Shown piece after piece: positions 1 through 5,584 of a DNA stretch of 6,659 nt (position 1 is the stretch's first letter; the number at the start of each line of letters is the position of its first letter). The notes under the pieces are model-generated. The model did no database searches. It saw nothing but the letters and a program-made list of their open reading frames with translations, and was not told the origin of the DNA. Source of the stretch: an uncultured Collinsella sp. Its GTDB lineage: Bacteria; Actinomycetota; Coriobacteriia; Coriobacteriales; Coriobacteriaceae. A program made the translations under genes and the position numbers. The stretch is taken from NCBI GenBank assembly GCA_900752345.1, contig CAADVA010000075.1:1-6659 (forward strand), written 5' to 3'.

Positions 1-1
1 G

Positions 2-829
2 GCGGTCATGCCGGGGCTGTATGCGCGTCCGGAATACTGGTCCGAGCTCAAGTTTCGGCAGCGTTATCTGCATCGGGTGCGGGCGCTTGCGCAAAAGCAC
101 CCCGACTGGACATTTTGCTCCTATACGGCGGCTGTTATCTATGGCCTTTCGGTTTCGCATGCCAATTTGACGCACATCCATATCGCCGCGATGCCGGCCC
201 AATCGACGACGCCGGGCTCTCAGGTCATTCGTCATCGCTATGCTCGTCAAACACGGGCCACCCAGATGGATATCGCCGTAACCGATATCGATCAAACGAT
301 TACGGATTGCTTGGTCGATGCATCGTTTGTCGAGGGACTGATCATCGCGGATTCGGCACTCCATGAGCAACTTTTGTCGAAGGAGCATCTCGTTGAGACG
401 GTCGATAAGCTTGGCCTGAATCGTCGCGGTGTTGTGATGGCGCGCAGGGTTGCGCGGTGTGCCGATGGCCTGTCGGAAAGCGGTGGCGAGTCCAAGGCAC
501 GTGCCCTGATGATTGAGCGCGGCTGGCAGATGCCGGAGCTGCAAGTTGAGCTGTTCGACCCGGTTGAGCCGGGACGGCCGTATCGCGTCGACTACTTGTG
601 GCGCGTGGGCGACCAGCTGATTATCGGTGAGTTCGACGGATTCGTTAAAAGCGAGAAAGCGGCGGAGGAGGGCAAGCTCGCAAAGGCGCAGTTCGATGAG
701 CGTCAGCGCGAGTCGAGGCTTTCGCTGCTTGATAACTGCAAGATCGTGCGCTTGTGCTGGGATGATCTAAGGGATCCGACAAAGCTCGATCGCAAGCTCA
801 AGGTCGCCGGCGTGCCGCGTGCGTGCTGA
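2..829 (+). CDS. AbiEi-like protein with C-terminal PD-(D/E)XK (DUF559-type) domain, 5' partial
   Basis: The frame is open to the left window edge and the stop is TGA at 827-829. The first ATG is at 8, but no ribosome binding site is visible in the 7 bases before it. Translation from there begins PGLYARPEYW, which resembles the end of the winged-helix of AbiEi-type proteins (usually '..rGvYa..'). I therefore infer that the real start and a DNA-binding helix-turn-helix lie upstream, outside the window. Numbering from that ATG, residues 35-130 resemble the AbiEi middle region. Residues 157-255 resemble a DUF559/Vsr-like nuclease fold: ESGGESKAR (E161), RVDYLW (D195), IIGEFDG (E208, D210), K214, then a D230/R233-R235 segment and IVRLCWDDL. 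AbiEi is the antitoxin of type IV systems, but actinobacterial proteins of this fused form often occur alone. No AbiEii toxin gene follows; the next gene is convergent. Codon use is mixed (many GAT, TTG, ATT), unlike the deglycase at the right end. The biological role is unknown. Confidence 0.8.
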   Translation, partial: AVMPGLYARPEYWSELKFRQRYLHRVRALAQKHPDWTFCSYTAAVIYGLSVSHANLTHIHIAAMPAQSTTPGSQVIRHRYARQTRATQMDIAVTDIDQTITDCLVDASFVEGLIIADSALHEQLLSKEHLVETVDKLGLNRRGVVMARRVARCADGLSESGGESKARALMIERGWQMPELQVELFDPVEPGRPYRVDYLWRVGDQLIIGEFDGFVKSEKAAEEGKLAKAQFDERQRESRLSLLDNCKIVRLCWDDLRDPTKLDRKLKVAGVPRAC

Positions 830-853
830 GGCAGTTGCAAGGCGTTTGGCTGC

Positions 854-972
854 ACGAGCGTGGAAAATCAGACGGACGAGCGTGGAAATCTGGACGCTTG
901 TTGAATGAGCGTGGATAATCTCCCACTTTTGGCTCGTAAGGGGGCCCAAAGTGGGAGATTATCCACGCTCAT
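854..972. repeat. 119-bp composite repeat, copy 1
   Basis: Three direct copies of a roughly 21-bp motif headed A(C/T)GAGCGTGGA begin at 854, 876 and 905, with offsets of 22 and 29 bp. A fourth, inverted copy ends at 972, so the last 68 bp (905-972) form a hairpin. A second element with the same offsets and the same 119-bp total lies at 5036-5154. The 9-mer GAGCGTGGA is identical in all three forward copies here and in the three there. It sits between the convergent ends of the AbiEi-like gene and the folate enzyme gene. Function is unknown; a dispersed REP/BIME-like intergenic element is the nearest known category. Confidence 0.85.
905..972. terminator. 25-bp perfect hairpin between convergent genes, possible bidirectional terminator
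   Basis: Arms 905-929 and 948-972 are perfect reverse complements over 25 bp, with an 18-base loop. The left arm begins ATGAGCGTGGATAATC and the right arm ends GATTATCCACGCTCAT. The hairpin lies 75 bases after the stop of the + strand gene and 24 bases after the stop of the - strand gene, where a shared transcription end would be expected. There is no U-tract on either strand, so it is not a canonical intrinsic terminator. It is also the closing part of the 119-bp composite repeat, whose second copy is not at a gene end, so a terminator role is only a possibility. Confidence 0.4.
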
Positions 973-996
973 CTTGCGGGTGCGAAACAGCGGCGA

Positions 997-1593
997 TCAG
1001 GCGCTGACGATGTGGGGTAGCGGCAGGTCGTGGGCATCGGTGGGGACGTGGTTGATGCGTTGTTCGTCGAAGGCGATGCCGACGATTTGACATACGGGCG
1101 AGAGCATGGGCAGGTAGCGGTCATAGCAGCCGCCGCCGTAGCCCAGGCGCGCGCCGGTTTGATCGAAGGCCACGAGCGGCACAACAATCATGTCGAGTGC
1201 TTCGGCAGGCACGATGGGGAAGCGGTCGCTGTCGATGTCCGTGGCCGCGAAGGCCCTCGCGGGGTGGGCGATAAACGGAGCCGCGGACGCATCGTCGGCG
1301 GCAACTGCTCGCATGCACATGCGCTGGCCACAAGCTGCGGCATCAATTGCCGAGAGCATGCACGGATAGGCCACGCGCCAGCCGCGTTTGGCGGCCGCAG
1401 CGGCAAACGCGGCTGGGTCGACTTCGGAGCCCATCGCGGCATAGATGGCAACGGTGTGCGGCGCCGCGGCATCCAAGCGATCCAACAGCTCAACAAGCCG
1501 CGCGCAGATAACGGCAGACTTCGCTGCCCGCAAGTCCAAATCAAGAGCATCACGCCGAGCAATCACCGCCCGCCGCAACTCAGCCTTGTCCAT
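997..1593 (-). CDS. 5-formyltetrahydrofolate cyclo-ligase
   Basis: The enzyme (MTHFS; E. coli YgfA/Fau type) uses ATP to convert 5-formyl-THF to 5,10-methenyl-THF in the cytosol, returning this inhibitory folate to the one-carbon pool. The product is 198 aa, a normal length. Visible signatures are the basic N-terminal helix MDKAELRRAVIARRDAL, YAAMGSEVDP (51-60), VAYPCM (74-79), the hydrophobic strand MIVVPLVAFD (135-144), the ATP/substrate loop RLGYGGGCYDRYL (149-161), GIAFDEQ (172-178) and the C-terminal HDLPL (188-192). I chose ATG 1591-1593 because AGGAGG lies 5 bases upstream; an in-frame ATG 27 bases earlier would place that Shine-Dalgarno inside the coding region. The stop is TGA. It is co-oriented with the peptidase gene but 315 bp from it, with a strong terminator between, so it is probably transcribed separately. 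No convincing promoter was seen in its leader. Confidence 0.93.
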   Translation of the reverse strand: MDKAELRRAVIARRDALDLDLRAAKSAVICARLVELLDRLDAAAPHTVAIYAAMGSEVDPAAFAAAAAKRGWRVAYPCMLSAIDAAACGQRMCMRAVAADDASAAPFIAHPARAFAATDIDSDRFPIVPAEALDMIVVPLVAFDQTGARLGYGGGCYDRYLPMLSPVCQIVGIAFDEQRINHVPTDAHDLPLPHIVSA

Positions 1594-1598
1594 CCCAA

Positions 1599-1604
1599 CC
1601 TCCT
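1599..1604 (-). promoter_or_regulatory. Ribosome binding site of the cyclo-ligase gene
   Basis: On the - strand this reads AGGAGG, a perfect Shine-Dalgarno core, followed by TTGGG and the ATG at 1593. It decides the start in favour of the 198-aa form over the 207-aa form that begins at 1620. Confidence 0.88.
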
Positions 1605-1615
1605 CTAGCAAACTT

Positions 1616-1642
1616 GCCAAAAAGGGACAGGTTTATTTTGGC
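1616..1642. repeat. Small inverted repeat in the cyclo-ligase leader
   Basis: GCCAAAA (1616-1622) and TTTTGGC (1636-1642) are perfect 7-bp complements around a 13-base loop containing GGGACAGG. The element lies 11 bases upstream of the AGGAGG site on the - strand, so it would fall in the 5' untranslated region. A role in translation or a link to the neighbouring dispersed palindromes is possible but unproven. Confidence 0.4.
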
Positions 1643-1671
1643 GGGTTTTATCTGTGCTGTGATGGGCGTCT

Positions 1672-1829
1672 GCGGCGGTTTGTCTCGATCTGTAACAGTA
1701 ACTCGGCAAAATTGGACCTAGTTGTTACAGATTGAGACAAAAGGTCGGCGTCGTCTGGAAACGTCTCGATCTGTAACATCTGGAGCCGATATTGCCGTCT
1801 AGATGTTACAGATTGAGACAAACCGCCGC
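1672..1829. repeat. Four-arm nested palindrome (two hairpins sharing one arm sequence)
   Basis: The word GTCTCGATCTGTAACA occurs at 1682-1697 and 1763-1778. Its near-complement TGTTACAGATTGAGAC occurs at 1723-1738 and 1804-1819. Hairpin 1 pairs 1679-1697 with 1723-1741 (19 bp). Hairpin 2 pairs 1763-1781 with 1801-1819 (19 bp, 19-base loop). The outermost arms 1672-1697 and 1804-1829 also pair over 26 bp, because the flanks GCGGCGGTTT and AAACCGCCGC match. Each pairing has a single non-Watson-Crick position. Two mutually exclusive folds therefore exist. It lies between the peptidase terminator and the cyclo-ligase leader. This resembles a paired REP (BIME) or MITE-like element; the function is unknown. 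Confidence 0.85.
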
Positions 1830-1863
1830 GGTGGGCTGCGCCGCCCCGCTCATGCCGCAGAAA

Positions 1864-1902
1864 AAAGGTAGATTTTCGGGCATGTCCCAAAAATCTACCT
1901 TT
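1864..1902 (-). terminator. Intrinsic terminator of the M16 peptidase gene
   Basis: Perfect 13-bp arms AAAGGTAGATTTT (1864-1876) and AAAATCTACCTTT (1890-1902) flank an inner GGG/CCC pairing with a 5-base tip. Read on the - strand, the stem starts 6 bases after the peptidase stop codon, and the T-run continues past the stem (CTACCTTTTTT), as expected for Rho-independent termination. There is no comparable T-run in the + direction, so it acts mainly on the - strand. Confidence 0.88.
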
Positions 1903-1908
1903 AGTGCG

Positions 1909-4900
1909 TTAGCCCAGCAGGTCGACTACGTTAAAGCCGGCGTTGCTCTTGGCGATGACGTCTCGGCCGCCAAAGACGCAGGTGGGTGCGACGGCCGCAA
2001 TACGCGTCACATCGGCGCCGAGCGAGCGAAGCTCAGCGGGCGTGGCCGCGAGCATCTGGGCGCGGCGCTCCTCGCGCGCGTGCGGATCGAGCCCAGCCAG
2101 GTAGATCGTATTGCGGCGCTTGGTGAGCGCGTACGGCTTCACGGGCGCGTCCATGCCGCTCACGCAGCTCACGATAAAGCCCTCGAAGGCGGCCTCGTCG
2201 GGCTCAAAGCTGCCGAGCCATGCGCCCGCGCGCTCCACGCGCTCAATCGAAGGATCGACCGCCGGGTCGCGGTAGGTGTAGAACGCAGCCTGACGCTCGC
2301 CGGCCGCGCGGAATCCGCAGCCGTACGCACCGCCCTTCACACGGATCTCGTTCCACAGGTAGTCGTAGGAGAGCGCGTTGGCAGCCACGGCCCAGGCGCC
2401 CGTCACGTCGATGCCCAGGCGACGCGGGTCGCACGCGCGCGCCGCAAAGCAGATGTCGCTGGGGATGACGAAAGCCTCGTGACGGTCGCGCGGCTCCGGC
2501 ACCACGAGCGTGCCGCTGCCAGCGCCGTCGCCCGCGCCAAGCCCCAGGTCGCCCGCGGCGTCCCAGTACGCGTCAAAGTCCTCGTCGCTGCCGGTAAAGC
2601 TCGCCATGCAGCCATCGGCCACAAAGATGCGGCCTGCCAGCTCGGCAAGCTTGGCGCGCAGGTCGTCCAGGCGCTCGTCAAAGTGCTCGAGCAGATCGCG
2701 CAGGAACAGGTAGAAATCCACGCCCGAAAGCTGCTCGCGCACCACGGCCGAAGGCGAGCTGTAGCTCATCGCGCGACCGAGCGCCGCCGAGTGACCGTTG
2801 TTGATAAAGCCCTGCTCAAGCCCGATGCGAATCTGCGTGAGCACGTCGCGCACGCGGTCGGCGTCAGCATCGAGCAACAGCGTGCTCGACCACACCTCGC
2901 GCGGCAGGCTCGCCAGCGCGTCGATCTTTTCGGACAGGGCGCCGGCGCTCACCAGCAGGTAGGGGCGCACGCCGTCCACGTCGGGCTGCGTCATGACCTC
3001 GGTCGTAAAGCTCAAAAAGCCCAGCTTGCCGGCGAGCAGGTTGTCGAGTTCCTCGGCCGAATGCTCGCGCGTGGGCAGCTGCTTGAGCAGGCGGCAGAGC
3101 AGCGTTACATAGGGCAGGTCCTCAAATGCGACGCAGCTCAGGTCGAAGTACTGCATGGCGTAGGCCAGGCGGTTGGTGGGAATGCCGTGGCGCAGACAGG
3201 GGATGGGCGCGGTCGTGTCCACAACGAGCGGCGGCTCGGGGCGCGCCTCGCCAATGTCGGATACACGCAGGCGCGGCAGCGTGGCCTTGTCCTCGGGCGT
3301 GTCCTCGGCCTCCTGTGCGGCACGCAGTACGGCCGTGCGCTCGACCACGTCCGCCAGCTCGGCATCGGTCATGGCGTCGCGCTTGGCAGCCAGCTCGGCA
3401 GCTTCGGCACCCTCCGCACCCTCGGCAGCGTCTATCGGAACCAGTTCGACCAGAGCCATGCGGTCGTTTTCCAGCACGAGCTCGCGCAGCAGGTCCTCAA
3501 AGTAGCTGCCGTCCAGCTCGCCGCGAAGCTCCTCGTACACCGGGCCGTACTTGAGCGCTAGCGTCGCAGCGTCGTCATCGTAGAGCCACGTGCTCAGCGC
3601 GTCGCACGCAATGGCCACGCCGTCGGCGATGCCATAGTCGCGCTGGCGCAGGTCGTACTCGTTGCTGCTGATGATGGCCTCCAGGCGCTCGCGCGGAACG
3701 CCGTGCTCACACAGGTCGCGGCAGGCGTCCTGGAACACGCGGCGCAGCTCGCGTGCCACGCCGGGCTGCGCGTTTTGCAGCATGATGAGCTCGTAGGGCT
3801 GCAGACTCTCGGCCGCGGTGTAGCTCACCACGTTGCCGCCCAGGCCGGCGGCCAGAATGGCCTTCTTAACCGGTGCTTCGTTGGAGCCCAGCAGCGCCTC
3901 AAACAGGATGTCCGCCGCGATCGTGCGCTTGCGGTCGAGCGCGCTGCCCAGCACCAGGCCCAGGCCCACCAGGGCGTTCTCGGGCGTGGTGGCCATCTCG
4001 ATGCGCTTATACTCGCAGGTTACGGGCGTCTGCACGCCCAGCGGATTGGGCGCCAGCGTGGACGGGGCCTCGCCGGCGGCAACGGCAGCGTCCATGCGGC
4101 GGCTCGCGGCGCTCGGCTGCGACAGATAGCGCTCGTCCAAAAACGCCAGTGCGCGGTCCACGTCCAGGTCGCCGTAGAGTGTGATGTAGGAGTTGGAAGG
4201 ATTGTAGTGGCGCGCGTGCGTGTCCAGGAACTGCTCGTAGGTGAGCGCGGGAATCGCGCGCGGGTCGCCGCCGCTCTCGTGTGCATAGGCGGTGTCGGGA
4301 TAGAGCGCGGCGTTGACGGCGTCGTCCAGCACGCTCATGGGATCGGACAGCGCACCCTTCATCTCGTTGAACACCACGCCGTTATAACGCAGCGTGCCCT
4401 CGCGCAGGCTCGCGGAGCTGCCGTCGCCATCGCCTTCGGCGCCCTCCGGCAGGTCCAGCTCGTAGTGCCAGCCCTCCTGCTCAAAAATGGTGGGCTTGGT
4501 ATAGATGGCCGGGTTGAACACCGCGTCCAGGTACACGTCCATCAGGTTGTACAGGTCCTGCTCGTTGGTGGTGGCAACGGGGTAGATGGTCTTGTCGGGG
4601 TAGGTCATGGCGTTGAGGAACGTCTGCATGGAGCTCTTGATCAGGTCGACGAATGGCTCCTTGACGGGGAACTTGGCCGACCCGCACAGCACTGAGTGCT
4701 CAAGAATATGGAACACGCCGGTGGAATCGGCCGGCGGCGTCTTAAAGCCAATGGCAAAGGCCTTGTTTTCGTCGTCGCACGCCAGGTACAGCAGGCGAGC
4801 GCCCGAGGCAGTGTGGCGCAGCACGTAGGCGTCCGCGTCGAGCTCGGGCACGGTCTCGCAGCGCTCGACGGCAAAGCCGTGGCAGGCGGTGCCGGGCACC

Positions 4901-4947
4901 AGCAGCGCGGCAGCAGCGGCGCGCGGGTCGGTTGAGGTAGTGGACAT
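1909..4947 (-). CDS. M16C zinc metallopeptidase (presequence protease/insulinase family)
   Basis: A 1012-aa soluble protease of the M16C (PreP-like) family, whose members enclose and cleave unstructured peptides in a two-halved chamber. The inverted zinc motif HILEH is at 80-84 (H80 and H84 ligands, E83 catalytic), followed by CGSAKFPVKEPF, TFLNAMTYPDKTIYPV and the distal ligand in NGVVFNEMKG (E195). The C-terminal half has the partner motif RVKGGAYG with R869 and Y875, so both halves look intact. A charged Ala/Glu-rich hinge (about 507-560) joins the halves and a Gly-rich loop lies at 802-812. An acidic low-complexity insert at 168-184 lengthens the spacing from H84 to E195. No signal peptide is seen, so it is probably cytosolic. 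The start at 4947 is chosen for AAGGAGA six bases upstream; the frame runs open to 5190, but that extension only translates repeat DNA. A strong terminator follows the stop. Confidence 0.93.
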   Translation of the reverse strand: MSTTSTDPRAAAAALLVPGTACHGFAVERCETVPELDADAYVLRHTASGARLLYLACDDENKAFAIGFKTPPADSTGVFHILEHSVLCGSAKFPVKEPFVDLIKSSMQTFLNAMTYPDKTIYPVATTNEQDLYNLMDVYLDAVFNPAIYTKPTIFEQEGWHYELDLPEGAEGDGDGSSASLREGTLRYNGVVFNEMKGALSDPMSVLDDAVNAALYPDTAYAHESGGDPRAIPALTYEQFLDTHARHYNPSNSYITLYGDLDVDRALAFLDERYLSQPSAASRRMDAAVAAGEAPSTLAPNPLGVQTPVTCEYKRIEMATTPENALVGLGLVLGSALDRKRTIAADILFEALLGSNEAPVKKAILAAGLGGNVVSYTAAESLQPYELIMLQNAQPGVARELRRVFQDACRDLCEHGVPRERLEAIISSNEYDLRQRDYGIADGVAIACDALSTWLYDDDAATLALKYGPVYEELRGELDGSYFEDLLRELVLENDRMALVELVPIDAAEGAEGAEAAELAAKRDAMTDAELADVVERTAVLRAAQEAEDTPEDKATLPRLRVSDIGEARPEPPLVVDTTAPIPCLRHGIPTNRLAYAMQYFDLSCVAFEDLPYVTLLCRLLKQLPTREHSAEELDNLLAGKLGFLSFTTEVMTQPDVDGVRPYLLVSAGALSEKIDALASLPREVWSSTLLLDADADRVRDVLTQIRIGLEQGFINNGHSAALGRAMSYSSPSAVVREQLSGVDFYLFLRDLLEHFDERLDDLRAKLAELAGRIFVADGCMASFTGSDEDFDAYWDAAGDLGLGAGDGAGSGTLVVPEPRDRHEAFVIPSDICFAARACDPRRLGIDVTGAWAVAANALSYDYLWNEIRVKGGAYGCGFRAAGERQAAFYTYRDPAVDPSIERVERAGAWLGSFEPDEAAFEGFIVSCVSGMDAPVKPYALTKRRNTIYLAGLDPHAREERRAQMLAATPAELRSLGADVTRIAAVAPTCVFGGRDVIAKSNAGFNVVDLLG

Positions 4948-4953
4948 ATGTAG

Positions 4954-4960
4954 TCTCCTT
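4954..4960 (-). promoter_or_regulatory. Ribosome binding site of the M16 peptidase gene
   Basis: On the - strand AAGGAGA is followed by CTACAT and then ATG at 4947, a spacing of six bases. It fixes the start at MSTTSTDP and argues against the longer frame that begins at 5190. Confidence 0.88.
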
Positions 4961-4963
4961 TGA

Positions 4964-4979
4964 CGCCCCAGCGGGGGCG
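4964..4979 (-). other. GC-rich hairpin just upstream of the peptidase ribosome binding site
   Basis: CGCCCC (4964-4969) and GGGGCG (4974-4979) pair perfectly around a 4-base loop. The hairpin ends three bases before the Shine-Dalgarno in the predicted leader. It may influence mRNA stability or ribosome access; only the sequence symmetry is seen. Confidence 0.5.
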
Positions 4980-4999
4980 AATCGAGTCGAATCCTCGAG

Positions 5000-5027
5000 A
5001 GTATACCCATATGGAGCCCTCGGCCAA
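5000..5027 (-). promoter_or_regulatory. Probable sigma-70-type promoter of the M16 peptidase gene
   Basis: On the - strand TTGGCC (5027-5022, 4 of 6 to the -35 consensus) is followed after 16 bases by TATACT (5005-5000, 5 of 6 to the -10 consensus). Transcription would start near 4993, giving a leader of about 46 bases that contains the GC hairpin and the Shine-Dalgarno. The second composite repeat begins 9 bases upstream of the -35. Confidence 0.5.
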
Positions 5028-5035
5028 TCTGCCGG

Positions 5036-5154
5036 ATGAGCGTGGATTTTCGGACACACGAGCGTGGAAATTCGGACGCCCGCCGCATGAGCGTGGATTT
5101 TCGGACGAAATCGGCCGCCAAAAGCCCAAAAACCGTCCAATTATCCACTCTCGC
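5036..5154. repeat. 119-bp composite repeat, copy 2
   Basis: Direct motif copies begin at 5036, 5058 and 5087, and an inverted copy ends at 5154. The offsets of 22, 29 and 68 bp are the same as in the element at 854-972. The second unit matches its counterpart at 19 of 21 positions; the third shares its first 12 bases, ATGAGCGTGGAT. The closing hairpin (5087-5107 against 5134-5154) is imperfect, about 15 of 21 paired, with tip bases CGGACG/CGTCC instead of the CTCCCAC/GTGGGAG of copy 1. It lies between the divergently transcribed peptidase and deglycase genes, directly upstream of the predicted peptidase promoter. Confidence 0.85.
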
Positions 5155-5219
5155 ACAGCTCTCATTTTTAAGGCGAGAAATTGCCGCCATATGATCGGAC
5201 GAGTTTCAACGATTGCGAT

Positions 5220-5336
5220 TTAGTATTTGGCGCGGATGCGGTCGATTCCGATGAAACGCTAGTTGACCACGCGGTAGATTGTGCTTTCTCCCAGACGCCC
5301 CGGCAATGCGCAATAAGCCAGATAACGAAGCGATTA
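5220..5336 (-). pseudogene. Possible decayed excisionase-like helix-turn-helix remnant
   Basis: One - strand frame between stops at 5334-5336 and 5220-5222 reads SLRYLAYCALPGRLGESTIY, then RVVN, an in-frame TAG, then RFIGIDRIRAKY and TAA. The segment LGESTIYRVVN followed by a short gap and IDRIRAKY resembles the HTH_17/excisionase pattern (LGvS.sTvYrlv...gelpaiRvgrkyri). With an internal stop, no usable start and no ribosome binding site, it can only be a remnant if it is a gene at all. An adjacent frame of the same strand is open but unrecognisable. The resemblance is short and could be chance. Confidence 0.22.
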
Positions 5337-5545
5337 CCGGCGCGTCTATCCATAGGGAATTCCGGGAAAGCTTCTGCGGACAGTCAAAAGATTCGTCGGC
5401 CCCAAGCGGATTAAAGGTATTTGCATAAGACGTCATTTAACTAGAGACGATGCATATTGAATCGTTCAATGAACTTGCACGCTGTGTCCAACAACGCCGA
5501 TTGTTGTTTTAAGGGGCTTGATGAAAGAACAGGACCAAAATAGTA
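5337..5545. other. Intergenic stretch with no recognisable gene
   Basis: No frame here has a plausible start with a ribosome binding site. The base composition is visibly AT-richer than in the flanking genes. Small symmetric sites are present: ATTGAA-TCG-TTCAAT at 5456-5470, overlapping GTTCA-A-TGAAC at 5464-5474, and AACAAC/GTTGTT at 5490-5508 followed by TTT. The first pair could be an operator and the last a weak hairpin, but nothing confirms either. Confidence 0.4.
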
Positions 5546-5546
5546 C

Positions 5547-5574
5547 TTGCATAGTTAGTTATATAAAGTATTAT
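5547..5574 (+). promoter_or_regulatory. Candidate promoter of the deglycase gene, overlapped by inverted repeats
   Basis: TTGCAT (5547-5552) and TATTAT (5569-5574) are 16 bases apart in an AT-rich stretch. The -10 matches consensus at 5 of 6 positions and the -35 at only 3 of 6. GTTATA (5558-5563) and TATAAC (5572-5577) form an inverted repeat across the -10, and ATAACGTTAT (5573-5582) is a perfect 10-bp palindrome at the expected start of transcription. This is suitable for repressor binding, but no regulator is identified. The weak -35 would fit an activator-dependent or regulated promoter. Confidence 0.35.
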
Positions 5575-5584
5575 AACGTTATGG

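Noticed and set aside
854..972. CRISPR array
   Set aside because: Only three direct units of about 21 bp occur, with spacers of 1 and 8 bases, and no cas gene is nearby. The unit is not a CRISPR-type repeat with unique spacers of constant length.
1030..1608. 192-aa open frame on the + strand
   Set aside because: It is antisense to the 5-formyltetrahydrofolate cyclo-ligase, whose motifs and ribosome binding site are clear.
1594..1620. Nine-residue N-terminal extension of the cyclo-ligase
   Set aside because: The AGGAGG site would lie inside the extended coding region, and the family normally begins with the basic helix found after the second methionine.
1792..3561. 589-aa open frame on the + strand
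   Set aside because: It lies mostly antisense to the well-supported M16 peptidase, and its product is a low-complexity run of R, A, V, H and G typical of the complement of GC-rich coding DNA. It has no ribosome binding site and starts inside a palindrome.
3703..4695. 330-aa open frame on the + strand
   Set aside because: It is antisense to the peptidase and has the same shadow composition; no family resemblance.
4948..5190. N-terminal extension of the M16 peptidase to 5190
   Set aside because: The added residues include VRKSTLMRR and VRKSTLIRQ, which are just translations of the repeat units. A good Shine-Dalgarno sits before the ATG at 4947 and the predicted promoter lies inside the extension.
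5490..5510. Intrinsic terminator on the + strand
   Set aside because: The AACAAC/GTTGTT stem is only 6 bp with two G-C pairs, and no gene ends just before it. It is too weak to call.
5532..5550. Sigma-54 (-24/-12) promoter for the deglycase
   Set aside because: GG at 5532 and GC at 5549 are 15 bases apart, not the 10 required, and the surrounding TGGCAC/TTGC consensus is absent.
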